A DNA stretch of 64,000 nt from Rutidosis leptorrhynchoides (GCF_046630445.1 NC_092337.1:365744001-365808000), one strand, 5' to 3'. Counted from the stretch's first letter, positions 12,984 through 25,529 are shown. Numbers and translations: made by a program. Notes: generated by a model from the sequence alone, not told the origin.

Positions 12984-15900
12984 ATGCAAACACGAAGGAC
13001 TTTTACTGACACTCAAGTTGACGAGATGATTAGTCAAAGGGTTAATGAGGCTTTAGCCGCTGCTGAGGCACGGAGAGTGCAAGCTAATGCGAGTCAAGCT
13101 GGAGGTTCAAGTGGAAATAATGTTCCACAAAGATGTACCTACAAGGAGTTCTCCAACTGCAAACCTCAAACTTTCACTGGAATAGAAGGACCGGTTGGTT
13201 TAATGAGGGGGTTTGAGAGGCTCAAGTCAGTCTTTCGAATAAGCAACTGTGCAAATACGGATAGAGTAAAGTTTGCTACTTGTACTCTTCAAGATGGTGC
13301 CCTGACATGGTGGAACAATTATGCTCAGCCTGCAGGAGTGGACGCGTCGTATGCAATGCCATGGGAAGAATTCAAACAAGCAATGATCAGTGAGTATTGT
13401 CCAAGAAACGAAATTCAGAAACTAGAAATGGAATTGTGGAATTTAAAAATTCAGGGGAATGACATTACGGGATATACAAAACGATTCCTAGAACTTGCCA
13501 TATTGTGTCCGGAGTTAGTTACTACTGAAGCAAAGAAGATCGAAATGTATGTGTGGGGACTTTCGAAAGAAATCCAAGGTAATGTAACGTCATCCAAACC
13601 AGAAACACTCCAAAGTGCTATTCGAATGGCACACAACCTAATGGATCAGATTACACGTCATGAAAACCCAGAAGCAAGAACAGATACAAAAACTTAAGGC
13701 GGTAAGCGTAAGTGGAACGAGAACCAAGGAAATAGTTCTCACCAGAAGAAACAAGATACCACCAAGTTTGAGAATGCTAATGCCAAGAAGAATTATAATG
13801 GCAAGAAACCTTATTGCAATCGATGTTATAAGCATCATTATGGAGCTTGTACTATTGTTTGTGATAGGTGCAAAAAGGTGGGGCATATGTCTAAAGATTG
13901 TACAGTCAATCTCGCACAGCCAACTGGAAACAAACCTAAAACTTGTTATGGATGTGGACAAGTGGGACACATGAAGAATCAGTGTCCGAATGCCAAGAAG
14001 GATGGAAATGCAAAAGGTAGAGCATTTTATATCTCGGCAAAAGGAGCTCGTGAAAATCCTGATTTAGTCACGGGTACATTTCTTCTAAACAACTGCATTG
14101 CTTATGTACTATTTGATAGTGGTGCTGATAGAAGTTTTATTTCTAAGGACTTTAGTACCGTAATTAACGTACCTCCAACTGCTTTAGATACTAAGTATAT
14201 AATAGAATTGGCTAATGGCAAAACTTTGAAAGTAGATAAGATCTTTCAAGGTTGTGCTCTAACGTTAGCTGATAAACTATTTGAAGTCGATCTTATGCCT
14301 GTTGAGTTAGGTAGTTTTGATGTTATTATTGGTATGGATTGGTTATCTAAGAACCATGCGAACATTGCTTGCACGGAGAAATCCATTCGTATTCCTCTCA
14401 CAAATGGTGAAACTTTGGTAGTTCAAGGAGAAAAGAGTGGTGCAAAACTCAACATCATTTCTTGCATGAAGGCTCGAAAATATTTATGAAAAGGATGTCA
14501 AGCCATCCTCGCGCACGTAAAGGAGATGGAGTCGGAGAAGAAGCGACTTGAGGATGTACCGGTAGTAAAGGATTTTCCTGGAGTTTTTCCTGAAGATTTA
14601 CCTGGTCTTCCTCCACATAGACAAGTTGAATTTCAAATCGACTTAATTCCGGGAGCTGCACCTGTTGCTCGACCACCATATCGATTAGCACCTTCAGAAT
14701 TGCAAGAGTTGTCAAACCAATTACAAGAACTGTTGGATAAGGGATTTATTCGACCTAGTTCATCGCCCTGGGGTGCTCCTATCTTGTTCGTAAAGAAGAA
14801 AGATGGATCTATGAGGATGTGCATAGATTATCGAGAGTTGAATAAATTGACGATTAAGAATCGGTATCCACTACCGAGAATCGATGATTTGTTTGATCAA
14901 CTACAAGGATCTAGTGTATATTTGAAGACTGATTTGAGATCTGGTTATCATCAGTTAAGAGTCAAGGAGGATGATATTCGTAAGACAGCTTTTAGGACGT
15001 GATATGGCCATTACGAATTCTTAGTCATGTCATTTGGTTTGACTAATGCACCTGCGGTATTCATGGATCTCATGAACCGTGTGTGTAAGCCGTATTTGGA
15101 CAAGTTTGTTATCGTATTCATCGACAATATTTTGATCTACTCTAAAAGTAAAGAAGAACATGAAGAACACTTGAGGATAATTCTTGGATTGCTAGAGAAA
15201 GAGAAATTATACGCCAAGTTTTCAAAGTTTGATTTTTGGTTGCAGTCGGTACAATTTTTGGGTCACGTGGTTAGTAGCCAAGGTATTCATGTTGATCCTG
15301 CCAAGATCGAGGCTATTGGCAACTGGGAAGTTCCTAAGACTCCAACTCAAGTGAGACAATTTTTAGGTCTTGCTGGATATTACCGAAGGTTTATCCAAGA
15401 TTTTTCGAAGATTGCGCGACCTTTAACTACACTGACTCATAAAGGAAAGAAGTTTGAATGGTTAAAGGAACAAGAGTCTGCATTTCAACAATTGAAGCAT
15501 AAACTATCTACTGCACCCATATTATCTTTAACTGAGGGAAATGAAGATTTTGTGGTTTATTGTGACGCCTCGCATCAAGGACTTGGATGTGTTTTGATGC
15601 AGCGACAGAAGGTCATTGCTTATGCATCACGACAGCTGAAGGTGCACGAGCAAAACTATACAACTCATGATTTAGAATTGGGAGCTGTTGTCTTTGCCCT
15701 TAAAATGTGGAGACATTATTTGTATGGAACTAAATGCACTATATTTATGGATCACAAGAGTCTTCAACATATTTTTGATCAGAAACAATTAAATATGCGA
15801 CAACGGCGTTGGGTTGAATTGTTGAATGATTATGACTGCGAAATTCGTTATCATCCTGGGAAGGCTAACGTGGTTGCCGATGCATTGAGTCAAAAGGAAA

Positions 15901-17405
15901 AGATTAAACCTCTTCGAGTTAGAGCACTGAATATAACTATTCATGCAAATCTTGTTTCGCAAATCCGAGGTGCTCAGTTAGAAGCTGTGAAGGAGGAACA
16001 TTGGAAGGATGAGGCGATTAAAGGATTGATTAAGCAAATTGAAGTAAAGGGTGATGGGACCCGATACTTTGCAGGACGTCTATGGGTACCAAAGTATGGT
16101 GAATTAAGAAAACTTGTGTTAGATAAAGCGCACAAGACGAGATACTCAATTCACCCTGGAACTGGGAAAATGTATCACGATATCAAGGAATTTTATTGGT
16201 GGCCTAACATGAAAGCTGACATTGCCACTTATGTGAGCCAATGTCTGACTTGTGCGAAAGTCAAAGTGGAGAATCAAAAATCGTCAGGGTTGTTACAACA
16301 ACCGGAAATCCCACAGTGGAAATGGGAAAGAATAACCATGGATTTTATAACGAAGCTACCAAGAACCGTGAGTGGTTACGACACTATTTGGGTGATTGTC
16401 GATCGTCTCACTAAGTCTGCACATTTCCTACCTATGAAAGAGACGGATAGGATGGAGAAATTGGCACAATTATATTTGAAAGAAGTTATTTCAAGACACG
16501 GAGTGCCTGTCTCTATTATATCCGACCGTGATAGTCGATTCACGTCAAGATTTTGGCAATCTTTACAAGAAGCTCTAGGAACTCGTGTGGACATGAGTAC
16601 CGCCTACCATCCACAAACTGACGGACAAAGTGAAAGGACCATCCAAACCCTAGAAGATATGCTACGGGCATGTGTTATTGATTTTGGTAATGGATGGGAT
16701 AAATATCTACCATTAGCAGAATTTTCATATAACAACAGTTATCACGCGAGTATTAAAGCCGCACCATTTGAAGCTCTCTATGGTAGAAAATGTAGATCAC
16801 CTCTATGTTGGAGTCAAGTGGGTGACAGACAACTCACTAGTCCAGAAATCATATATGAGACTACAGAGAAAATCTTTCAGATTCAAGAGAGATTGAAGAC
16901 TGCCATGAGCCGACAAAAGAGCTATGCTGATGTTCGAATAAAATCCTTAGAATTTCAGGTAGGAGATAAAGTCATGCTTAAAGTTTCTCCCTGGAAGGGT
17001 GTGATTCGATTTGGGAAGCGAGGGAAACTAAGCCCGAGATATGTTGGACCTTTCGAGATAATTGAAAGGATTGGTCCTGTGGCATATCGTTTGAAACTAC
17101 CGCAAGAATTGAGTGGTATCCATGATACTTTTCATGTCTCAAACTTAAAGAAGTGTTTGTCCGACGACAGTCTCATTATTCCATTGGAAGAGATTTGTAT
17201 AGACAATAAACTTCATTTTATCGAGGAACCAGCTGAGATCATAGATCGCGAAGTTAAGCGTTTGAAGAAAAGTAGTATTCCGATTGTCAAAGTTCGTTGG
17301 AATGCTCGTAGAGGACCGAAGTTTACTTGGGAAAGGGAGGACCACATGAGGCGGAAGTATCCACATATATTCACTGATATCACAAAAACGTCAGGTACCA
17401 CCTAA
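12984..17405 (+). pseudogene. gag-pol: gag-pol polyprotein of element A, three in-frame stops
   Basis: One continuous frame interrupted by stops at 13695-13697 (TAA), 14487-14489 (TGA) and 15000-15002 (TGA). The last two look like single changes from Arg codons, judging by D. Domains in order: retrotransposon Gag (about 13130-13640), two CCHC knuckles (13860-13901, 13944-13985), retropepsin with DSGAD (14115), reverse transcriptase (about 14640-15230), RNase H (catalytic Asp near 15564), integrase with HHCC zinc finger and D,D-35-E (Asp 16341, Asp 16524, Glu 16632), a GPY/F region, and a chromodomain ending 'KFTWERED' at the C-terminus. The RT active site reads F-I-D-N (Asn at 15126) instead of F-I-D-D, which should abolish polymerisation. 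The chromodomain of this lineage steers insertion to heterochromatin. The element is coding-defective, though its integrase half is a 792-codon open frame from 15027. Confidence 0.95.
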
Positions 17406-17410
17406 ATTTT

Positions 17411-17441
17411 GAGGACGAAATTTTTATTAACGGGTGGGTAA
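17411..17441 (+). promoter_or_regulatory. Polypurine tract region of element A
   Basis: GAGGACGAAAT...AACGGGTGGGTA directly before the 3' LTR. The same two-part motif precedes the 3' LTRs of B, C and D. It primes plus-strand synthesis. Confidence 0.85.
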
Positions 17442-18518
17442 TGTCATAACCCTAACTTTTTCTACTAGGTTATTTAATCTAACCTTTCAAAATTAGAATT
17501 TTTTTTTCTTCTTGACTAGTATATTTAATAAAAAACGTCTTGATTTATTTTAGGGTTTGTATAACCCTGGTCTTACATTTAAGTCTTGATTGATCGAGGA
17601 TTGTTATACATATACACAATTCCTAGAAACCCTAGTTTACCACCATAAATCCTAAGACTTGAAAAAAAAAACTACACACTTGTATACTTGTGAAATTAAG
17701 TATATAACATGATCAAGTATTATTGATTAAGTAATCGTCCTTAATTCACCTAGTTAGTAAAATACTACAACATTAGTCATTAACTAAGTCTTACTCAAGA
17801 TTATAACACCTAATTATATACTTACATCTAAACTTAAAACTAATCTAAGATTAACCAAAAGACTAGATGTAATTAACATTACTTAATTAGCACTAATTAC
17901 ATGCAAATATAACAAACACTTGTCATTTCCATGCATAATTAACTAAGTAAAGATTGATTAGTCATCTTCTCTTTTCTTCTCCTTATGCCACATTACATAC
18001 ACATGTCACTTCCATGCATGATTAGCTAGTAAGTGTGCTTAGTCATTTAACCTCTTTTTCTTCTCTATGTTACATGCCATCATCATCATTCCCATAAGAT
18101 CAAATTGGTAACTCTTGAACTCACTTACTAATCTTAATCATTCACTAAATCCTCTCTAAGTTACAGCCATTTCTTTCTTCTTTGTTCATCTTCATCAACT
18201 CATACATCATCATTACTCAAGGTATAATTACCAAGAACACTTCTTTTATTTCTTACCAAGTTACTTTCAAGAGAAATGGGTGTAAAAGCTTAATCTAGAG
18301 TGTTAAAAACACTCAATGATGATTACATGGCTAACTCTAATCTTGATCATTAGTAACTAAAAATATGTTTTACATATGTTTAACAACCTAATATAAACTT
18401 AAAATGAAAAGGGATATAGCTAAAATGTATTAAGATTACTAGTTAGTCCTTAACTTTCTTAAGAACCAAGTCAGTCTTCATTTGGTGGAATTTTTAGAAA
18501 ATACTTACACTCACTTTT
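17442..18518 (+). mobile_element. 3' LTR of element A, first piece
   Basis: Begins TGTCATAACCC after the polypurine tract and matches 9206-10281 until B interrupts it at the CTTTT duplication (18514-18518). Confidence 0.95.
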
Positions 18519-19323
18519 TGTAATGACCCGGAAATTTCCGACCAAATTTGAACCTTAAACTTTATATGTTTCCGACACAATAAGCAAAATCTTTAATATT
18601 GAGTCTGGAAAGTTTGAAATCTATATTCGGATAATCTGTTACTCTTTGGCCAAGTCTGACGATTCACGAACAATTGTTTGTATATAGATATGTAAAGATA
18701 TATATGTGTATTAATATTATTATAAAAAATAATAATATTATAATTAGTGTTATGAATAATATTTTATAGTTAAAATCATTATTACTATCTAATATTATTA
18801 TATGTGTTACTAAAATAATTATTAATAGTGTTTTGATTATAAGATTATTAAATATATTATTAATATAACTATTGTTATAATTATAGTTGATATTATTATT
18901 GTTATTAACATTATTATTATTATTTACACATTATACTAATTAAGAATATTATTTTGTTATCAGTATTACGTTATTTGATATTTAATCATAATCTATAAAA
19001 ATAAATATGTATATATATATATGCAGATATAATAGGAAATCAGTATCATTATTTATTATTATTAGTATTAATATTTTTGTTAAAATTAATAGAATTCTTA
19101 AAGTTATTTATATTATTAAGTAGTAATACAAAAATCTAATCTGATATAATTATTATAAATTTATAATAAATACAAATTCATAATCTTAATCAAATCCAAT
19201 ATCAGATTCTTATTATTTTGTCTGTTTTATATTTTTTTCTTCCTTGATTTAACCTGTCGAACCAATTGAAACTACCAAACAAATGTCATAGAACCTTACA
19301 GCTGTATTAAACTCCATTTTCAC

Positions 19324-19332
19324 TCTATATAT
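19324..19332 (+). promoter_or_regulatory. Candidate TATA box, element B 5' LTR
   Basis: TCTATATAT followed about 30-60 bp later by CA/TC-rich sequence typical of plant 5' leaders. The same is found at 26363-26371 in the 3' LTR. Confidence 0.45.
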
Positions 19333-20382
19333 TTCCCTATCTACTACATTCTTCAAATTAAATCAGAAAAAGGGAAAGAAACCCACAACCACATTCAACC
19401 TTCTTTGAACCATCATCCCTTCCATGTTTTCTTTTTCTATATTTTCTTTCGAATCAAAACAAACTTACAAATAATTTCTTGGTTCATTCGTGAATCATCT
19501 TCACACCACTATGTCACCATCGATACCCAATTACCTACTCAATCATTATCAATATATCATCGATCCTCATTACCATTAACTTTGTTACTAGAGATCACCT
19601 CAACCGCCACCTAGCTTCGCCATCAACAAAACCCAATTGCTAAGATATCTGGCTGCTACTACAGCTACACGTTTCTTTACTTTTCTGTTTATATCACGAA
19701 CACCACAACCGACACCGCCTTCAACCACAACACCTCATCATATTTTTTTTCTTTTCTTCTTTTCGCCATTGCTGTGATCAAAATAATCATCATCAAGTGT
19801 ACCCAACGACTACGCTTACTTTCCTTCTGTTGCTGTCCCGTACGGAACTAGCCACACACCAAACAGCCACCATATTCTTCTGCTACTGCTATTCCTTTTG
19901 TTCCTGTGTTATTCGATGAAACCATCACCAACGGCCAAATAGTGCCGCTGCAAGTTTCTTCTATTTTTGGTCTGTTAACAATAATACATAAAGATGATAG
20001 TGTTGAAACAAGCAATTAATAGGATATAGGGATGAGGTGATGGGTTGTGGGACATCAAACTTATTATAATGTCTCAAGTGTTTGGACGTTTTTTTTTACA
20101 TAATATGATTAAACAAATAATGATGATAATCTTTATTGATAAAGCAAGATGATATGTTGGAGTTTCTTTTAAGATCGAACCCCACAAACAAGAGAATACG
20201 TTTTCCAGCTAATTTATTTCTTTTATTCTGCCAAATTTCGGAAAGGGCCTGGGCCTTGTCCCATTTGATGTTTAATGGACCGAGAAATTGTAGCTTGTTG
20301 GGCCATATGAAGTTCAACCGATTCATTTTTGCTGGGGAAGTCGTATATATAGATTAAAACCATTTGAGTCCCTTATCAAAAC

Positions 20383-20460
20383 ATAAGTGATTAAGTAGAG
20401 CTACGGCTATGGTTGTTGGAGTGTGTACGGGAGGTCATGGGTTCGAGCCCTGCAGGGGTC
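20383..20460 (+). other. tRNA-like segment with Pol III B-box in B LTR
   Basis: GGTTCGAGCCC at 20440-20450 fits the B-box consensus. It is preceded by TAGAGCTACGGCTATGG, which is only loosely A-box-like, and followed by T-rich runs. The T-arm would have 4 of 5 pairs. No complete cloverleaf is formed, so it is not called a tRNA gene. It may be a tRNA-derived SINE fragment. The second copy has its B-box at 27478-27488. Confidence 0.4.
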
Positions 20461-21145
20461 TTTCTTTTTAGGATCCTTTTTTTTTAATGAGGTAGTTCTC
20501 AAAACTATTATTATTATTATTATTAATATTGTTATTATTATTAGTATTAAAAATTATATTATCATTAAGGTTAGGAATTTAGTATTATTATGATTAAATC
20601 AATATTTTTGTATTATTGTCATTATTAATAGAATTATTGTTATTATTAAAAGTTTCATTTTATTTGAAATCATCATTACCAATTTTATTTAAAAAAAATC
20701 TATCAATCTTAAAACTTGTATTTTATTAGAATTAACATTTTTTTTATTATTAATATTACTATTATCATTATGAATATCTTTACTAACAAAATTACTAATG
20801 ATGTTATCGAAATAATTATTTTCAACGTCATTATTAAATTTAAGTAATAGTATTAAATCCATGATATCATATAAAATATATTTACAACAAATAACCTAAC
20901 TATATTAATATTTCTATATATAGAAATGAAAATTTTATATAATGAAACTTATTAAATTAATATATATTAACATATATATATAAATATGTATATAAATTAC
21001 AACACTAATAATAACCTATATATATTTGTTCGATTATAATTACGTATGTTAATATATATACAAATGATATAGGTTCGTGAATCCGAGGCCAACCCTATAC
21101 TTGATCAATGATGTTATATGTATTTTTACTACAAAATACAGTATG

Positions 21146-21622
21146 GTGAGTATATAGTCCCACTTTTAAACTCTAAATATTTCGGGATGAGAATACATGT
21201 ATTTTATGTTTTACGTTATGGACACAAGTAACTGAAAAATATATTCTACGTTGAGTTGTACCACTGGCATACTTCCCTGTAGCTTGGTAACTATTATTTA
21301 CAGCGGTATTGTAAACGCGAATCCTGTTGATAGATCTATCGGGCCTGACAACCCCAACCGGACTGGACGACCAGTATTCAACGGTTGCACAGTACTTCGT
21401 TTCGTGACTACACTTGGTACGGTGTAGTAAGATTTCATAATAAAGGGAATATGCGACGTGATTAAATGTTAAGTATGGTTACCAAGTGCTCAACCACTTA
21501 GAATATTTTTATTAAAATGTCTATATATGAAATCTTGTGGTCCATAGTTATAACACTGCTAGCATCAAACCTATATATCTCACCAACTTTATGTTGACGT
21601 TTTAAAGCATGTTTATTCTCAG
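21146..21622 (+). other. Putative LTR intron, element B
   Basis: ATG|GTGAGTATATAG donor at 21146 and TTTATTCTCAG|GT acceptor ending 21622 (477 nt). Motif-based inference. Confidence 0.4.
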
Positions 21623-21744
21623 GTACGTATAGAGTCTTCCGCTGTGCATTTGCTCAAATTAAAGGTATTATTTGGAGTCGATCATCGCAATGGGACCAAC
21701 TGTTGAAGAATCCGTCCGGATGGATTAGTTCGGGTCTTTACAGG

Positions 21745-21756
21745 TGGTATCAGAGC
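21745..21756 (+). promoter_or_regulatory. Primer binding site of element B
   Basis: TGGTATCAGAGC (initiator-Met type), two bases after the LTR end. Confidence 0.95.
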
Positions 21757-22133
21757 GTTGGTCCTAGCGAACCAGGTCTTGCATTAGTGTGTCTAACTGA
21801 TAGTTGTTAGGATACATTAGCGAGTCTGGACTTCGACCTTAGCTGCATATTATAAGTATTGTATATCATTCCTAGTGGAAAATTACCTGCTAATTATTCT
21901 TAAGTCTAGACACGCCTTACTGCCTTTATTGCATAGATAGTGTATAGACAAATTCATATCTTAGCGTATCTATTACGGTAAACTTTGCCTGATATCTTCC
22001 AAAATTTTTTCCGTAATTTAAGGGATCCTGGTACTATATATACTTATGCATAATATGCATTGAGTATACCATCCAACTATCATTGCTCTCACCAAGCTTT
22101 TGATACCAAAAATCTTTTCTGTGATCGCGCACG

Positions 22134-22622
22134 ATGGTCTCCACGAATCGACAAAGTTCCTCTGACTCCGAAGATAGCGTGACGGGAGCGCACCAACCGA
22201 TCAACTACCGTAATTTCTTTATAAAGTGGGGATGGGTTCGCGAAATACTTACCCTATGGAGAAGGGCAGAAGGTACTCCATATCACGAGCCGAATCTACC
22301 GCCTAATATCGGAATACTCGACCCACTCACCGGCGAACCTGTTCGCAATACTGTTTACACCCTCGTTGCAAGAATTTTTCCTCTGGAGGCCACCATTAAC
22401 GGAACTAGAGAAGATATCCAACCTCCATCTCACACTAATAACCGGCCAGGGTTAGTAGAAGAAGTCAACGAACTTCGTGCTCGAGTAGTAGCTTTGGAGA
22501 ATATGGTGCAAAACTTAACAGCTCCAGCAACATCACCGACACCAACATCAATACCAGTACCCCCAACAACCCAAGTTTCAACATCACACGCCTCAACATC
22601 TCATTCTTTACCTCGAGCATAA
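22134..22622 (+). CDS. Pre-gag ORF of element B, homologue of the element A ORF
   Basis: An intact 162-codon frame and the only substantial ORF inside B. It shares with the A protein a Ser/Asp-rich start, WGWVR (32-36), EGTPYHEP (46-53) and LTGEPVRNT (65-73) followed by a hydrophobic run ending ARI. A short Leu-rich coiled coil (about 106-128, 'VNELRARVVALENMV') and a Pro/Thr/Ser tail follow. The core is conserved although B has lost every standard retroviral gene. This suggests the protein acts in cis or is selected during mobilisation, which is an inference. No known family is recognised. Confidence 0.8.
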   Translation: MVSTNRQSSSDSEDSVTGAHQPINYRNFFIKWGWVREILTLWRRAEGTPYHEPNLPPNIGILDPLTGEPVRNTVYTLVARIFPLEATINGTREDIQPPSHTNNRPGLVEEVNELRARVVALENMVQNLTAPATSPTPTSIPVPPTTQVSTSHASTSHSLPRA

Positions 22623-22929
22623 TTATCATTCTACGTATCGATCTATCTACTTTATCTTCGTTCTACATATCGTTCTACATCGATTATCTTCGCTTTACAT
22701 ATCGTTCTACCTCATTCATCTTCGTTCGACATGACGATTATGTAATCTCTAATATTTTAGAGATCATGTAATCTAGTAATAACGATAAATCAAATGAGTT
22801 TAATATTCTATTGACACATTAAATTCATAATTACATCCGAAGAAAATATATATGCAAGTATATATTTTCATAAAGATTGTAATTAAAAATTTCTTTCGTA
22901 CAAACTGTTAATGATGAAAAATATTTTAA

Positions 22930-22946
22930 CGGGTGGGTAGTACCCG
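22930..22946 (+). promoter_or_regulatory. Pre-gag-position hairpin, element B
   Basis: CGGGTG-GGTAG-TACCCG: five Watson-Crick pairs plus one G-U pair. Its left part TTAACGGGTGGGTA is identical to the polypurine-tract motif at 25545-25558. Confidence 0.6.
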
Positions 22947-24017
22947 AGAAATATTTAGAATTCACATTAATAAGTTACACTGTACATTCTTCGAATCTGA
23001 TGCAACAATCATTTACTATCCTATTTACAACTACCGATATATGTATCCGTTCACCACAGAATAACCATTTTCATTTAAATTTCATATTTAGATTTTGACC
23101 TATCAGAATCCAACAAGTGGCATAATGAAGAAAATATTGGACAAAATAAAATTTGTTAGAAACAAACGAATTAACTAATTGAAATTTTGTTAAGAATCCA
23201 CGCTAACTGTTCCTAGTTAACTGTTCCCAGCTAACTATTAATTCCGTATTACATTTTATCGCAATTTAATTTATTGTCATTTAAGTTCTGTTATTTATTT
23301 TACGCACTTTAAATAACGGGACACGTACACAAGGTTTCGACTTATCATATCAACCCATATATATATATATTTCGGAATAACCGTAGACACTCTATATGTG
23401 AAGGTAGGAGTTGGCTATACAGGGTCGGAGTTAATTCCAAAATATATATATACTTTGAGTTGTGATCGACACCGAGACCGGTACACGGGTCACGATACAT
23501 ATTATTTAATTCGAATATTATATATTAAATTATATATGAATCATTGAACCATCGGATTATTGGACTGCTAACTTTGGACAATTAAAATGAATTAAATTAA
23601 AATATTGATTATAACATATGAAACTAAATAATTCTTCAAGCTTGCCACTTGATTCTATCTTAAACCTCATTCGTATCTTGACGAATACAATCCGCGTTCA
23701 AACCTATCACGATTCTTAAAAACACCTCGATCGAGAAGTTGAACCAGCCGCACCTCGTCTACGGAAGAAAGAATTATGTATACAGTTATGCACCTGAAAA
23801 ACTTTCGAAACCAAAGTTATAGTTAAAACGTATCCGCGTCGAATTCCTTATCATTCATTAGCAAAAACAAACTTACGATTCCTTTCAAAGTAGCCAAATT
23901 TTGTCACAGCTTCAGCAAGTCAACTTCGATTTCCCAGTAAGATTACTCTTATTATAACCTCGATATTTATACCTTGTCCTTTCGCCGTCGCTACCGGAGA
24001 ACCTTTTATATTCCACC

Positions 24018-24260
24018 ATGCTACCATCAGCGTTTAATCATCTAAAAACACAATTCGCCCAAAAACACCTCGGATTGATAATCGACGATTCAGATATGAC
24101 TGCATTAAATGCAGAGGAAACAGTAAAATTTTAGATGGCCTAAATGGCCAAAAGTTTGATGATAAAGAAGGGAATGTTAGGAACGCTCGATAGAAAATTT
24201 AGTGCTGAAAAATGGATTGGGCTAACCGTGAAGGAAACAAAGAACAAATACAAGGAATGA
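24018..24260 (+). pseudogene. Relic ORF shared by elements B and C
   Basis: The frame starts MLPSAFNHLK, reads 'KHLGLIIDDSDMTALNAEETVK' (22 residues in all, also recognisable in C near 36165-36270), then hits stops at 24132 and 24141 and continues to 24260. It is of unknown origin. Amino-acid similarity to C survives although both are broken. Confidence 0.45.
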
Positions 24261-25529
24261 ACCTGCCTTCAAATAATGCAAATGATTCAGTGTCTGTTGA
24301 AACCGTCAGTATGAACCCTACTCCTTATTCTAAACTTTTTCAGATGATATTATTCATCATCATCTTATCTTAGATATTATAAGATATCTTCATATTCTCC
24401 GCTATACATATTCTCCATATTTCTAAAGATATTTTCACAACTATTCCCATCTGCAATCATCTATCTCCCCGTAATATCTGCGTTACAACATAAAAGAAAC
24501 TGTGTTAGTTTCTAAATTCTGAAATCTTCAAGTTTAAAATATGAATGTTTTGAAGCAGTGTTGGGAACTGATGCGTGAATTAGTATAATATAATGAAACT
24601 TGATCAACTTCATTATATTACAGTAAGTCATGTTAAGTTTCTAATGGGAAGTAATGATTCACAGTACCGTCATCATGTGCCATGTTACACGGCTCTTACA
24701 TTCTATCCAATCTCCAAACATATTAGGAACATATCATCTTGATAGTTCTATCTTTTCCAGGATATTCTGATAATTTGACAAATCAAAATCGTGCCATTAC
24801 CATTTCTTTCTAAGAGCATTAGTTATGTTCACTCCAAATTTCATACCTACGAACTCCAGACCATTATTCGCTTGACTTGAAGTCGGGAAGAGAAAACGAA
24901 AGTATGAGGCTTTGAAAAATAATGAAGGGTATAAAACCCAACAACCACCCAGAATTTACAAACCGTGTATATCGATGCAGATAACAATATAGAGACACGG
25001 GAGAACTAGAAACACTATAAACACAAGAGTATAATAGAAGTAAATAGATTCTTCTGGTGGTAGATGAAAAAGAAGAATGACAGATGTGAAAATTAAGAGT
25101 ATATCAAGGATTAGAATGGGATGGAGTATGTTGGAAAATGCCTTAAAGTAGAAATTAAGGAGAAAGAATAGAAGGTGTGAGTTGTATAGAAACGAAGGGG
25201 TTGAATTTATAGTGAAGTATCCGACAAAGAAATCGGAACATATTGCTATATTAAATCAAAGAAGATCCTGATCGCCGAAGAACCAAATCTTATTACGTAA
25301 AATTTTCTTTAAATCCCTCAAATCCCGAAAATCAATCATTACTACGTCATCGGTTAAAACAATTTCATATTTACTCATTTCACTCTTTTGTGATAGCTTC
25401 ACTTGTACGCTTCACATGATCGAATCGTTTTATCTATATATCCCAATAAAGATAAAACTCCACTACTACCTCATATTTGGCATGGAAACATCCTTATCTC
25501 TATCCATAACGACCTCTACCAAAAATTTC

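Larger units (their letters stand above)
18519..21742 (+). mobile_element. 5' LTR of element B
   Basis: Pairs with 25560-28782. AT/ATT-rich in its first 700 bp. A TATA-like TCTATATAT at 19324-19332 is followed by CA-rich leader-like sequence. A tRNA-like Pol III B-box lies at 20440-20450, and the block shared with A, C, D and H at about 21060-21660. Short open frames (19405-19614, 20136-20357) recur in the other LTR and have no family match that I know. Confidence 0.95.
22623..25529 (+). other. Non-coding interior of element B with shared relic ORFs
   Basis: Holds the hairpin at 22930, a block at 23320-23470 shared with C and with the D LTR, and decayed reading frames shared with C. Those are a 33-codon frame at 23618-23719 and a relic at 24018-24260. 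The rest is AT-rich and aligns with C at many places but with no gag-pol domain. From about 22640 there are short direct repeats around 'ATCGTTCTAC'. Confidence 0.6.

Noticed and set aside
13660..13974. Overlapping 104-codon ORF in the gag region of A
   Set aside because: The gag frame itself continues past the TAA at 13695 with zinc knuckles, so this is a shifted shadow.
13695..15002. Programmed stop-codon readthrough in A gag-pol
   Set aside because: Three stops at unrelated domain positions, the last two explained by single changes in Arg codons, and a dead RT motif fit decay better than recoding.
19405..19614. Short ORF repeated identically at 26444-26653
   Set aside because: Identity is due to the two LTRs of element B. 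No domain, no start context and low-complexity translation. Similar pairs at 11429/29931, 43546/49685 and 50856/60710 are also LTR sequence.
20440..20450. A tRNA gene
   Set aside because: Only a B-box and weak T-arm are present; no acceptor stem or anticodon arm can be formed.
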